Part shown: positions 1 through 8,876 of the stretch, piece after piece
Position numbering within the stretch: position 1 is the first letter of the stretch
Layout of the letters: each line of letters begins with the position of its first letter
Assembly (NCBI GenBank): GCA_016931385.1
Contig: JAFGEV010000391.1
Coordinates: forward strand, 1 to 36,765
DNA from: Prolixibacteraceae bacterium
GTDB taxonomy: Bacteria; Bacteroidota; Bacteroidia; Bacteroidales; Prolixibacteraceae
Length of the DNA stretch: 36,765 nt
Reading direction: 5' to 3'
Position numbers and translations under genes: made by a program
Notes under the pieces: model-generated
What the model saw: the letters and a program-made list of their open reading frames with translations, nothing else
Database searches by the model: none
What the model was told of the DNA's origin: nothing

Positions 1-1110
1 CATATCGAAATCTCCCAGCAAACTTCCCGTCGATAATTCGATATCAACCAAACTGGCAGTTTCTTCTTCGGGATACAGGAACACCGACACATAATATGAC
101 TGCTGGGTTGATCCGTTCAAAGCTGTAACAATAATCTCCATATCAATTCCGTCTCCGGTAAAATTCACGATACCGTTTTCAATTTCGTTCCCAAAAAAGT
201 CAAGTATCTGAACAGCTGCCCCTTTTACAATGGTTGTAGGTTCAATTGTTATCTGGGTTGTACCGTATTCAACCATCAATTCATAAATTTCGGTTTCCGG
301 GTCAAATTCCGGACTTATATCGCCTTTGTTTGTAGTGATACCTGACAATGAAGCATTGGCAACCGGAATTCCCAGCAGTTGTTCAGCGCGGTTAACGATG
401 GTTTTTTCATCCAGTTCCCCTTCAAAAATATTCATCTCATGAAATTCACCAATCCAGTTGGCATCGTTGGTATATACTGATTCCCCAATTAAAACGGTAT
501 CATTACTCAAATTGGCTATTTTGTTTTTTTCCGAGAGTGTTTCTGTTCCCAATAATGCACCATCCAGATACAATTTCATTTCAGTTGCTGTTAGTATGGT
601 AACAACATAGTGTTTTTCGGTATCTACAATTTCTTTACCATTAATTCCACTTTCAGTTGACCAGGGTGAGCTGGTATCATCACATGATACTGAAAACCTG
701 CTGTAATCATTATCCTGTCTGGTCGGCTGATAAATAAGATAATCAATACCCATAGGCCAACCCGGATCATTATTCGTTTCTCCAAAACAGTATAAAACTG
801 AGAATTGACTTTCTAATCCTAATCCCTGTTTAAAAACGGCCTCAACAGAGATAGCACTGTATTCATTAATATTTATTTCCTGCCCGGGCAGGCTGACAAA
901 GCCGCCTCCGGTAAGTATAACAGCACCATTTACAATGGATGCATCTCCCTGTAAAGTGCCATCAGCACTCCCAGTGCCGTCGTTTGCAGTACCATCCTCA
1001 AAAGTATAAGAGTGCTTTAATGTAGCTTGTCCAAAAACGAATGACATGCTAAAAACACCGATCATCATCATTACGACTAAATATCGTAGTAAAAAGTACC
1101 TCTGTTTCAT
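1..1110 (-). CDS. Secreted LamG-like / cadherin-like beta-sandwich protein, C-terminus beyond window
   Basis: Partial gene: the reading frame is open from an ATG at 1108-1110 to the left edge, giving 370 codons without a stop. The N-terminus (MKQRYFLLRYLVVMM...) is a signal peptide ending near SFVFGQA, so the protein is exported. Residues of about 30-240 resemble a LamG/concanavalin-type jelly roll (motifs LKHSYTFEDG, KLYLDGALLG, WIGEFHEMNIFEGEL). Residues of about 255-345 (SGITTNKGDISPEFDPET, then YYVSVFL) resemble the cadherin-like beta-sandwich family PF12733. Such proteins bind or act on surface glycans or adhesins. The catalytic or sorting part, if any, lies outside the window. It is divergent from the hybrid regulator at 1403, which might control it; that link is inference from position only. 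Confidence 0.8.
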   Translation of the reverse strand, partial: MKQRYFLLRYLVVMMMIGVFSMSFVFGQATLKHSYTFEDGTANDGTGSADGTLQGDASIVNGAVILTGGGFVSLPGQEININEYSAISVEAVFKQGLGLESQFSVLYCFGETNNDPGWPMGIDYLIYQPTRQDNDYSRFSVSCDDTSSPWSTESGINGKEIVDTEKHYVVTILTATEMKLYLDGALLGTETLSEKNKIANLSNDTVLIGESVYTNDANWIGEFHEMNIFEGELDEKTIVNRAEQLLGIPVANASLSGITTNKGDISPEFDPETEIYELMVEYGTTQITIEPTTIVKGAAVQILDFFGNEIENGIVNFTGDGIDMEIIVTALNGSTQQSYYVSVFLYPEEETASLVDIELSTGSLLGDFDM

Positions 1111-1137
1111 ATTGTGACAATTTTTAAAATTATTATT

Positions 1138-1145
1138 CAAATTTA
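1138..1145 (-). promoter_or_regulatory. Candidate -7 element for the LamG-like gene
   Basis: On the minus strand this reads TAAATTTG, matching the Bacteroidota -7 consensus TAnnTTTG, 28 nt upstream of the ATG. No convincing TTG -33 element lies 17-21 nt further upstream, so the call is tentative. Confidence 0.3.
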
Positions 1146-1402
1146 CCTCTACTGAAAATTTCAGCTGGTTAATATCTCGTCAATCAACCAACACAAATTC
1201 GTCTGATTGAATACAGAAAAAACAATAAGTTAGGGAATAATTTTTAAAACCTTAATAACCTTTTATGTAATATTAAAATTTAAACACACAAACCTTTTCA
1301 CAATTTCGTCAATTTTGGGCTATAAATTCATCAGTCAATTAAAGCAATATATTTAAACTGGATTTTTGCACTAACTTTAAACTCTGTTCGATTTTTAATA
1401 TC

Positions 1403-4400
1403 ATGACTTTTAAAAAAATATTTCTTCTTGTTGTTTGTATTTCAGTCATAATACTTAAGGCTTCAGCTTACAGTATAAAGAAAATTGGTATAGAAGAAGG
1501 GCTGTCAAATAATAATGTTATCAGTTTTACCCAGGATAATGATGGTTTTATCTGGATCGGCACAAAGGATGGCCTTAACAGATTCGATGCTAATTCATTC
1601 AAAGTTTTTAAGGCATCTGAAAATGAAACAAACTCTATCAGCAGCAATGTGCTGAATTTTATATTTGCCGATAAAAACGAAGATATAATATGGATTGCAA
1701 CTGAAAAGAACGGGGTTGATGCATATAACTATAAAACAAATGTTTTTACACATTACCAACACGACAATTCAACTGAAAATAACACCAGCCTGATTGAGAA
1801 TGGTGTAACCCATATTTCATGTGACAGTAAAGGCAATTTATGGATGGCAACCTACCAGGGAGGGCTCGATTATTTTGATAAAAAAACTAAAGAATTTACC
1901 CATTATAATCAATCCAATGTAAAAGGTTTAGGTTCAGATTACAACTGGACCCTGATGGTCGACAACGATGAAACTATATACCTGGGCCATGTAAATGAAG
2001 GATTTAGCATCATTAATCTCAAAACAAAAACGGCTGTAAATTTCAGGCACGATCCACAAAATCCTTCTTCGCTTTCAGATAATACAGTCACCAGCATTTT
2101 TAAAGATTCAAAAAAAAATATCTGGATTGGTACCCGCAACGGATTAACACTGTTCGATCCCGACACATACAAAATGAAAGCTTTCAGAAATATCCCCGGG
2201 AATCCGTCATCTTTGTCGCTCAACTTTATCCAAAGTATCATTGAAACATCTGATAATAAACTTTGGATAGGCACCGAAGGCGGGGGTGTTAATATCCTGG
2301 ATTTAAATTCTTTTTCAAAAGAATCAAAACCAAAGGACGTGAATTTTGTTCATATAAATCAGTCACTTACCCCCGATGGTCTTTCCAGCCCTTCAGTACA
2401 AAGTTTATTTCAGGACTCCTTTGGAAATATATGGATAGGAGGTTTGGGAGGGGGTATTAACTTTATCCCTAAAAAAGAGCCATTCTTCAAAAAAATCAGC
2501 TATCTGCCTTATATCAACAATACAAACAGCCTTTTCGACCTGACAGTTCACGGCTTGTGTGTCGACAACGAGGATATGGTATGGGTTGCCAACGGCAGTG
2601 GTGGTATAAGTATTTATGATAAAGGAGAGAAAGTTAAACAAATCAGTAAAATCAACAATGGTATAAATCAAAATACCTACATAAGTATTATCAACGATCA
2701 TAATAACAATATATGGATTGGTACTGCAGAGGGAATAATCTATCAGTACAATTCACATAATAAAGGTTTTAAACAAATAAAGTGCTTTGAAAATCTTTCG
2801 AATATTCCGGTTTACAACTTCTTTGAAGATTCAAAACAAAACATCTGGTTAAGCACCGATTATGGTTTATACATATGTAACATTATTACCGGTGAATACC
2901 ATATTTATACAACCGAAAATTCAGGTTTAAGCGATAACGTTATCAGGGCTGTTTCGGAAGATGCATACGGAAATATCTGGGTGGGAACACTCATTGGTGG
3001 ATTGTGTGTATTTAACAGTGACTTTCAACTAATTTTAAATTATGGCAACATTTATAACTTTTATGCGATTAACCATATCTACAGGGATTCCAGGGACAGA
3101 ATGTTAATTGCAAGCCAGAATGACCTTTTTATTTTCAAAAATTTCACGAATGACTCAATATTACGAATAGGAAAAGACTTTGGACTTGCAGAAACTTCAA
3201 TCAGGGCAATTATTGAAGGAAATTCTCCTGATGAATTCTGGTTGAGCACAACCAGTGGAATAACGTATATTAATATTAACAAACCGACCGCCCAAAACTT
3301 CTCAGTAAGCGACAATATTGCCATGGGGGACTACTTATCAGGATCAGTCACAAAATCGTCAGATGGAACCATATATTTTGGCTCCCAGAATGGAATAACA
3401 TGGTTTAACCAGGTTTTGAATTTTACGGAAGAGCAGGTTCCTGATTTAAGTATTACAAACTTTTTTATAACCGACAGTAAAAAGAATATCAATGAATTTA
3501 TTAATATTCCTTTTTCAGACACTGTTGAACTGAAATATTATCAAAACTCTTTTCAGATAAATTTTAATGTACTCGATTATTCTTTATCGGACAACGTTGA
3601 ATTTATTTATCAGATGAAAGAGCTTGATGATAACTGGTACCTGATCAATAAGAATAAATATGTTACCTTCCGTAATCTGAAACCCGGGAATTATGTTTTC
3701 AACGTTAAATCCCGGTTGCATAACAAAGCCTGGTCCGACAATCCTGCAACAATGCACGTCATCATAAAACCACCTTTATGGAAACGATGGTGGGCAAAAT
3801 TAACATACTATTTCATTGTGGCTTTAATCTTATTCTACATTATTCGATTTTATAAAAATAAATTGAAAATCGAGACCGACTTACAACTTGAAAAACAAAG
3901 CCGACAGCAGGAGCATGCACTGAACGAGGAAAAAATAAAATTCTTTACCAACATAACCCATGAATTAAGAACCCCGATGACATTAATATTAGGGCCATTG
4001 GAAGATCTGATAACCGACAGCAAACTAACTGAAATCCAATTAAAGAAAGTAAATTCAATTCATCGTGTTGCCAATAGGTTACTTCAACTGATTAACCAGA
4101 TACTTGAATTCAGAAAGGCCCAGAATAAAAACAGGAAGCTTCGGGTTGCAAAAGATGACTTCGTTAAATACGTTTCAGAAATTGGACTGAAATACAAAGA
4201 ACTGAATCAAAATGAAGAGATCGACTTTCAGATTCAGATACCCGACCGTAAAATTGAAATGTTTTTTGATCCCGAGGTCATCACGATTATCCTTGACAAC
4301 CTGATATCAAACGCAATTAAATACACCCGTAAAGGAATAATAAAACTGGAAATTAATAACTTCATTGAAAATAATGTCGATTACACCGAAGTGGTTGTAA

Positions 4401-5455
4401 AAGATACAGGTTATGGAATTTCTCCCGACGATATGCCTTATATATTTGAGAGATATTACCAGGCCAAAAACGCCGAACATCCAGTGAAAGGGACAGGCAT
4501 CGGGCTTGCCCTTGTAAAAAATATGGTTGAATTGCATGAGGCCGAAATATCAGTAAGCAGTCAGCAAAATATTGGCAGCACTTTTAAAGTGAAGTTTATA
4601 ACCAACAACAGTTACCCGGATGTCATTCATGTAAGCACGGCAATACTGCAATCGGAACAGGATGAACAGGAGGTAAGTTCTGAAAGGATGATCCTGGTGG
4701 TTGACGACAACCAGGAAATTGTTGATTACATTCACGACAGCCTGGTTGACAATTATAAAGTGCTTACAGCAGAGAATGGCCGGATAGGATATGACATTGC
4801 CTGTGAAAATATTCCCGACATAGTTATCAGCGACATTATGATGCCTGTGATGGACGGCATTGAGATGCTTAAAAAAATGAAGCAGGATGTTCGTACAAGT
4901 CATATTCCGGTCATTCTACTTACAGCAAAAGGATCAACACTCGACCAGAGTGAAGGATATAGTGCCGGAGCCGATTCCTACCTTACAAAACCATTCAGTG
5001 CCAATTTGCTTAAAAGCAGACTTACAAACATCCTTGATGCCAGAAAAAAGCTCTCAACTGTTTATTCAACAGGTTTTAAAAACAAGAAGAATATTTTTCA
5101 CGAATCAGCGAACAAATTGGATACAGAATTTCTTGAGAAACTAACTTCAATTATTGAAAGTAACCTGGAAGATGAAGAGATGAACATATCATTTATTGCA
5201 TCCCAGGTTAATATGAGCCACTCCACGCTGTATCGAAAAATTAAAGCCTTAACCAACTTAACGGCAAATGAGTACATCCGAAAAGTCCGTATAAATATTG
5301 GTGAACAACTTCTATTAACCAATAAGTACTCCATTTCCGAAATCATGTATAAAATCGGGATTAACAGCAGCAGTTACTTCCGGCAATGCTTTAAAGAGGA
5401 ATTTGGTATGAACCCGAGTGACTATCTTCAAAATCTGAAAAACGAGGAAAAATAA
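1403..5455 (+). CDS. Hybrid two-component system regulator (propeller sensor, kinase, receiver, AraC)
   Basis: This 1350-aa protein fuses a complete phosphorelay in one chain. A signal peptide (about 1-22) leads into a periplasmic two-component-regulator propeller (about 30-680) with repeated WIGT-type blades. A Y_Y_Y domain follows (about 709-792), then one membrane helix (about 797-818). The cytoplasmic part has HisKA (H-box FTNITHELRTP, His853), an ATPase domain (N-box DNLISNAIKYT, G-box GTGIGLALV), a receiver (SDIMMPVMDG, Asp1144; LTKPF lysine) and a C-terminal AraC helix-turn-helix (about 1258-1348, SYFRQCFKEEFGMNPSDY). All phosphotransfer residues are present. Family members sense oligosaccharides and switch on polysaccharide-utilisation genes. 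No susC/susD pair is visible here, so the target may be the divergent gene or lie off-window. Confidence 0.95.
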   Translation: MTFKKIFLLVVCISVIILKASAYSIKKIGIEEGLSNNNVISFTQDNDGFIWIGTKDGLNRFDANSFKVFKASENETNSISSNVLNFIFADKNEDIIWIATEKNGVDAYNYKTNVFTHYQHDNSTENNTSLIENGVTHISCDSKGNLWMATYQGGLDYFDKKTKEFTHYNQSNVKGLGSDYNWTLMVDNDETIYLGHVNEGFSIINLKTKTAVNFRHDPQNPSSLSDNTVTSIFKDSKKNIWIGTRNGLTLFDPDTYKMKAFRNIPGNPSSLSLNFIQSIIETSDNKLWIGTEGGGVNILDLNSFSKESKPKDVNFVHINQSLTPDGLSSPSVQSLFQDSFGNIWIGGLGGGINFIPKKEPFFKKISYLPYINNTNSLFDLTVHGLCVDNEDMVWVANGSGGISIYDKGEKVKQISKINNGINQNTYISIINDHNNNIWIGTAEGIIYQYNSHNKGFKQIKCFENLSNIPVYNFFEDSKQNIWLSTDYGLYICNIITGEYHIYTTENSGLSDNVIRAVSEDAYGNIWVGTLIGGLCVFNSDFQLILNYGNIYNFYAINHIYRDSRDRMLIASQNDLFIFKNFTNDSILRIGKDFGLAETSIRAIIEGNSPDEFWLSTTSGITYININKPTAQNFSVSDNIAMGDYLSGSVTKSSDGTIYFGSQNGITWFNQVLNFTEEQVPDLSITNFFITDSKKNINEFINIPFSDTVELKYYQNSFQINFNVLDYSLSDNVEFIYQMKELDDNWYLINKNKYVTFRNLKPGNYVFNVKSRLHNKAWSDNPATMHVIIKPPLWKRWWAKLTYYFIVALILFYIIRFYKNKLKIETDLQLEKQSRQQEHALNEEKIKFFTNITHELRTPMTLILGPLEDLITDSKLTEIQLKKVNSIHRVANRLLQLINQILEFRKAQNKNRKLRVAKDDFVKYVSEIGLKYKELNQNEEIDFQIQIPDRKIEMFFDPEVITIILDNLISNAIKYTRKGIIKLEINNFIENNVDYTEVVVKDTGYGISPDDMPYIFERYYQAKNAEHPVKGTGIGLALVKNMVELHEAEISVSSQQNIGSTFKVKFITNNSYPDVIHVSTAILQSEQDEQEVSSERMILVVDDNQEIVDYIHDSLVDNYKVLTAENGRIGYDIACENIPDIVISDIMMPVMDGIEMLKKMKQDVRTSHIPVILLTAKGSTLDQSEGYSAGADSYLTKPFSANLLKSRLTNILDARKKLSTVYSTGFKNKKNIFHESANKLDTEFLEKLTSIIESNLEDEEMNISFIASQVNMSHSTLYRKIKALTNLTANEYIRKVRINIGEQLLLTNKYSISEIMYKIGINSSSYFRQCFKEEFGMNPSDYLQNLKNEEK

Positions 5456-5616
5456 TTTCCATTGCCAGGCATTTGCCTGCCGGATCTGCTGGTCAGAATT
5501 TGTATTCCAAAACCACTTGCGGGGCTGTCGAAGGCAGGTTCAATCATAGTTAAGACAAGGGGCAGCAAAATGTTATCTGAACATTTCAATATATAAACAT
5601 AATACATAACATCTAA

Positions 5617-5778
5617 GTTTGGGATGGACTGCCCATTACAACAACAGGGGAGCCTGATGAGATTACACTAAATGTCGGTTACGAAAAGCTATTCCGGAGC
5701 CACTTTTTAAATACTTTTCAAAGTTATAGGCTTTGGATATGTTGGTGGACTGCGTCCGCCGAAGTCCGCCCTGATTAG
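5617..5778 (+). pseudogene. Decayed reading frame of unknown family
   Basis: After an in-frame TAA (5614-5616) the frame stays open for 53 codons to a TAG, reading VWDGLPITTTGEPDEITLNV and onward to a tail SAEVRPD. The first half has protein-like composition, but there is no ATG and no domain I recognise. It may be a fragment of a secreted protein left behind at the ssrA locus, or an open frame by chance. Nothing in the sequence indicates function. Confidence 0.25.
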
Positions 5779-5853
5779 AAGGCAGTTTGCTCATAACAAG
5801 GATAGTGCTGGAAATGAAAAGCCCTCCTTCGCATAAAGCTTCGGAGGGCGAAG

Positions 5854-5870
5854 GTGGAGCTGCCGGGAGT
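5854..5870 (-). repeat. Second copy of the ssrA 3' end (possible attachment-site remnant)
   Basis: The 17-mer GTGGAGCTGCCGGGAGT at 5854-5870 is identical to 5963-5979, which is the last 16 nt of ssrA plus one downstream base. The two copies are 109 bp apart in the same orientation. The match stops inside the T-arm sequence (TCCCG here versus CGAAC in ssrA). The tmRNA 3' end is a classic target of tyrosine-recombinase elements, which regenerate this stretch on integration, so this could be an att scar. No integrase is present. Confidence 0.55.
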
Positions 5871-5924
5871 TCCCGATATCGCTTCACTCATCGGGATAAA
5901 CTTCTCCTCCACGTAGTCCATTAC

Positions 5925-5962
5925 AAAAGAAGATGAACACCCGTAGGTGTTCATCTTCTTTT
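5925..5962 (-). terminator. Strong hairpin terminator downstream of ssrA
   Basis: A perfect 17-bp stem (5925-5941 pairing with 5946-5962, loop CGTA) ends in A/T runs, so it can act in either direction. It begins directly after the tmRNA 3' end (5964) and would stop ssrA transcription. Confidence 0.85.
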
Positions 5963-5963
5963 G

Positions 5964-6358
5964 TGGAGCTGCCGGGAGTCGAACCCGGGTCCAAACAGGG
6001 AAGCAATGCGCTTTCTACATGCTTAGCCCCGACTTGGTTTTCGTGCACTAGCTGGATCAGGGCCACCGACCAGTACCTTAGCTTTTTTATTTAAGAGATA
6101 ACCCAAAGCCTGTTATCTCCTGGTTCCCGATTAACAGCGTCTCCGTATCGGACCGGTGGGGAACATGACCATCCGGGAGACGTCTTGTTCCGAAACCTTG
6201 TTTCGGAATAAAGCCAGAACCTACTTTAGTTCGGTTAGGCAGCAAGAGCAAAGTTTTCTTCGCCAATTATAGGTTTGAACGCTGGGTTAAAGGGCCAACG
6301 AACCACGCCCTGCATGCTTACACACCTCCTCGGCCTGCTGTCAAAACCAGTCAGCCCC
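5964..6358 (-). ncRNA. ssrA: Transfer-messenger RNA (tmRNA)
   Basis: A one-piece tmRNA of about 395 nt that rescues stalled ribosomes by trans-translation. The 5' end GGGGCUGACUGGUUUUGACAG and the 3' end GGUUCGACUCCCGGCAGCUCCA form a tRNA-like acceptor stem: seven pairs, GGGGCUG with CAGCUCC, including one G-U. The tag frame reads GEENFALAA followed by UAA. The resume codon is GGC at 6262-6264 and the stop is at 6235-6237. It resembles the GETNYALAA-type tags of Bacteroides, with the hydrophobic ALAA end recognised by proteases. CCA is not encoded (the genome continues CAA), so it must be added after transcription. Its 3' end is partly duplicated at 5854-5870. Confidence 0.97.
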
Positions 6359-6370
6359 GGTGTGAACGGG

Positions 6371-6378
6371 CAAAATTA
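6371..6378 (-). promoter_or_regulatory. Candidate -7 element of ssrA
   Basis: On the minus strand this reads TAATTTTG, matching TAnnTTTG, 12 nt upstream of the mature tmRNA 5' end. That position fits a start a few nucleotides upstream followed by RNase P trimming. No clear -33 TTG is seen. Confidence 0.4.
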
Positions 6379-6437
6379 CAAAATATATCATTACAGCAGG
6401 GGAAATAAGATGCTTTTCAGGTTCTTCAACAAATTAA

Positions 6438-7631
6438 TTACTGCTTAATCAGCTTACCATATTGTTCGCCATCCGAATCCAACAAGCGATAAAAATACAC
6501 TCCATTTTTCAGATGACTGATATTGACAAACTGACCTGAATGAACTTCTGCATTATACACAACATTTCCCAATAAATCGTATAGGGTCATTCTTGCATTG
6601 TTATAAGCTCCGTTCAATACCACTTTAAATGCATCATTCACCGGATTCGGGAAAATTTTGGCAACTGTTTTTATACTTCGCCCCGAGGTGATTTGCGATT
6701 CTCCATCAACAAGCTGCTGGGCAAAATCGACCAGGCCGGCATTTCCTTTTTCATTGTTTACCGATTCGGGAAGCTTTACCAGATGCCAGGTTACATAATA
6801 ATGAAAATCTTCACCGGGAGCCAATGTTGTATAAGCACTCTGGTTTTCCAGTTCTATATAGCTGGTACTGCCATCAACCCAATATTCCAACTCCCCTTCA
6901 CCGGGGGCAAACTCTGTGTCAGGGACATCCTCCTCAAAACTTTTCACGAGCATGTAATTGTCGGGGGTTGTATGTGCATACCATCCAGCTGAACCAATAT
7001 CGGTAAAAAACTTCATGTTAATCCCGTTCGATTGCTTGTATTCAATCCATGAAAAGTTTTCTATTTCATCAATATGATTTACAAGTGTACTTCCCCATGG
7101 ATCCTTGTTGCCGGTCATCCAAAATGTTATCCCTTCGGGCAACACCCTGGTTACCGACCATAATCCATTGGTAAAACTACTGGTGCCAACATTTATTATT
7201 GTATATCGTATGGTAATTGAATGGTCGTTTTCATTTGCCCAGAAAGCTTTTCTAAACCTGAATTTTCTGCCACTAATCCCTTTTTCGTCATTACTTTCAA
7301 AAATCATCCGGCCTCCTTCAATTGTTACTGAATAGGCTTTTGAATCGGTGGTTGATAAAGGTGGCCAATTCCACTCACTTTGCGGGGAAGTCCATAATGT
7401 AGATCCCTGCATACTTGAAGTTTGCAACAGTAATTCCTTATCACCATTTTTAAATGATACGATACGGGCACCTTTCGATGCATCAACCGAAATAGAAACA
7501 TCACCTGTGGTTATGGAATAGATGTTTCCATTTTGCTGCGGTATTGCCTGTGACCATGAATTTTTTACAACTGATAAACAAATCTGAAAAATGATAATTA
7601 AAAGTAAATAAGTTTTCATGAAAGAATTCAT
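6438..7631 (-). CDS. Secreted DUF4380-like protein with T9SS sorting domain
   Basis: This 397-aa protein is probably exported and anchored through the type IX secretion system. It has an N-terminal signal peptide. Translation may begin at the internal ATG (7617-7619), giving MKTYLLLIIIFQICLS, a more typical export signal. Residues of about 35-315 resemble DUF4380, a beta-sandwich family related to sugar-processing folds (motifs ISVDASKGARIVSFKNGDKE, LWTSPQSEWNWPP). The last 80 residues form a type A sorting domain (KIFPNPVNDAFKV, LYDLLGNVVYNAEV, LKNGVYFYRLLDSDG, KLIKQ). The substrate is unknown. It stands alone on this strand. A terminator 90 bp upstream separates it from anything further right. 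Confidence 0.85.
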   Translation of the reverse strand: MNSFMKTYLLLIIIFQICLSVVKNSWSQAIPQQNGNIYSITTGDVSISVDASKGARIVSFKNGDKELLLQTSSMQGSTLWTSPQSEWNWPPLSTTDSKAYSVTIEGGRMIFESNDEKGISGRKFRFRKAFWANENDHSITIRYTIINVGTSSFTNGLWSVTRVLPEGITFWMTGNKDPWGSTLVNHIDEIENFSWIEYKQSNGINMKFFTDIGSAGWYAHTTPDNYMLVKSFEEDVPDTEFAPGEGELEYWVDGSTSYIELENQSAYTTLAPGEDFHYYVTWHLVKLPESVNNEKGNAGLVDFAQQLVDGESQITSGRSIKTVAKIFPNPVNDAFKVVLNGAYNNARMTLYDLLGNVVYNAEVHSGQFVNISHLKNGVYFYRLLDSDGEQYGKLIKQ

Positions 7632-7726
7632 TAAGTTAGCTTAAAACATTAAGATTGGTCAAAAATAAAAAAATTACAGAAAGTGTCCCTGTTTTTTTCT
7701 ATGATCATAAAACTATAACATAAAAA

Positions 7727-7754
7727 AAACCCGGGCCATTATGGGTCCGGGTTT
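7727..7754 (-). terminator. Orphan intrinsic terminator upstream of the DUF4380-like gene
   Basis: An 11-bp stem (AAACCCGGGCC with GGTCCGGGTTT, one G-U pair) is followed on the minus strand by a run of eight T residues, the classic form of an intrinsic terminator. On the plus strand the trailing T-run is only three. No gene ends just before it on the minus strand, so it may end a small RNA or act as a leader attenuator. Confidence 0.65.
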
Positions 7755-8007
7755 CTGGAAAATCTGGATTGGTTATGGAAATAAATTTCTATTCAAAACC
7801 AAAGTGTAAACACACCTGGCTTTTAAAAAACTTTCATCAAAAAAAAACCATTTTCACGACAACTGAAAATATATGTTGTACACAACGGTATTCTGGGACG
7901 AACATAAAGTTTTCAGGGGTGAAAAATCATATAACGGGACGAATGGGTTGCCATGTTCCGGAAATCCGAAAAACGAAAAACCACCCTGGTTGCTAAAAAT
8001 ATTTCAT

Positions 8008-8015
8008 TACTTTTG
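8008..8015 (+). promoter_or_regulatory. Candidate -7 element for the LytTR gene
   Basis: TACTTTTG matches TAnnTTTG and lies 21 nt before the ATG. A TTG at 7990-7992 is only 15 bp upstream, shorter than the usual 17-21 bp spacing. Confidence 0.4.
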
Positions 8016-8036
8016 AACTGGAAATAAATTTTAAAC

Positions 8037-8873
8037 ATGAACTTTCGTCAACCAGTACCCGAATATTTAACCAGCCGGAAGAATACAATTATCCAGATTG
8101 TGTTCACAGCATTTTTTGCTTACATTTTCATACTTATTTACCGTCCTTTTGGATACGATACACTTTACGAGACTACCGAGTGGAAAAGGATGCTTGCCTT
8201 AGGGGTGGTTGTATTGCTTGGAATGATCGTCATTATCCTTACTCGCTTTGGGATGTTTATCCTGAAACGAAATCATGAAATTACCCTCGAATTATATCTC
8301 TTTATGATCGCGGTTGAAATTATTCTTCTCGGAGGTTTTTATTCTGTCCTCGAACGTTATATCATGAATGACCAACGATCAGCCGTAAAACTTATGACTA
8401 ATGCTGTTCAGAACACATCACTTATATTGTTGATCCCTTATATCATAAGCATTCTTTTCTTTTCGTGGAAAGATATAAAACGGAAATTTGACCAGATCAG
8501 GTCGCAGTTCAGGGATCCCTCCGATGTATTTATCCCGTTCAAAGACGAAAAAGGAGTGCTGCGCTTAACTATCAAAAGCAGCGACCTGCTCTATTTAGAA
8601 TCAAACGACAACTATGTAAATATATATTATAACGATAATGATCGGAAAAAAACATTCATGATCCGAAACAGTCTGAAAAACCTCGACAAGGTATTCCGCG
8701 ACTATCCGGTTTATCGTTGCCACAGAAAATATTCAGTAAACATACAAAATGTAAAACTGGTCAGAAAAGCAAAAAAGGGTTATGAACTGGTCATAAACTT
8801 AGCCGGAACAGGTGCAATTCCCCTTTCGGAAAGCTACGAGAAAAAAATCTTAGACCTGCTTAAGATCAAATAA
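8037..8873 (+). CDS. Membrane-anchored LytTR-family transcription regulator
   Basis: A 278-aa one-component regulator. The N-terminal half has four likely membrane helices (around residues 20-38, 52-73, 84-104 and 122-144), and the last 100 residues form a LytTR DNA-binding domain. Visible LytTR landmarks are LLYLESNDNYVNIYY, FMIRNSLKNLD, YRCHRKYSVN and IPLSESYEKK. There is no receiver domain, so regulation must act through the membrane part or an unseen partner. The stop is followed three nucleotides later by the mnmD start, so the two are probably co-transcribed. The GGGACGAA repeat pair upstream is a possible site of autoregulation, by inference only. Confidence 0.9.
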   Translation: MNFRQPVPEYLTSRKNTIIQIVFTAFFAYIFILIYRPFGYDTLYETTEWKRMLALGVVVLLGMIVIILTRFGMFILKRNHEITLELYLFMIAVEIILLGGFYSVLERYIMNDQRSAVKLMTNAVQNTSLILLIPYIISILFFSWKDIKRKFDQIRSQFRDPSDVFIPFKDEKGVLRLTIKSSDLLYLESNDNYVNIYYNDNDRKKTFMIRNSLKNLDKVFRDYPVYRCHRKYSVNIQNVKLVRKAKKGYELVINLAGTGAIPLSESYEKKILDLLKIK

Positions 8874-8876
8874 GCC

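Larger units (their letters stand above)
5456..5963. other. Gene-poor strip between the HTCS gene and ssrA
   Basis: No intact gene is visible in these 508 bp. It contains a small stem (CAGGC, ATTT, GCCTG at 5466-5479) just after the HTCS stop, with no T-run, so it is not a classical terminator. It also holds a 53-codon open frame without a start (5617-5778), a GC-rich hairpin region (5820-5850), a second copy of the ssrA 3' end (5854-5870) and the ssrA terminator. The composition is patchy, as in the decayed remains of inserted DNA. Confidence 0.6.
7632..8036. other. Long intergenic region with orphan terminator and direct repeat
   Basis: These 405 bp separate two divergent genes. I see no credible protein gene. 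The strip holds a candidate -7 box for the minus-strand gene (TATTTTTG at 7660-7667 on the minus strand), a minus-strand terminator (7727-7754), two copies of GGGACGAA exactly 41 bp apart (7895-7902 and 7936-7943), and a -7 box for the plus-strand gene. The repeat spacing is close to four helical turns, as would suit a dimeric DNA-binding regulator. Confidence 0.6.

Noticed and set aside
5663-6066. Two minus-strand open frames (74 and 60 codons) around the ssrA 3' end
   Set aside because: They run through the terminator hairpin, the ssrA duplicate and tmRNA sequence itself, so they are not protein genes.
7769-7996. A 75-codon plus-strand frame in the gap before the LytTR gene
   Set aside because: No recognisable domain, high Lys/Thr/Cys content typical of AT-rich noncoding DNA, and it overlaps the GGGACGAA repeats.
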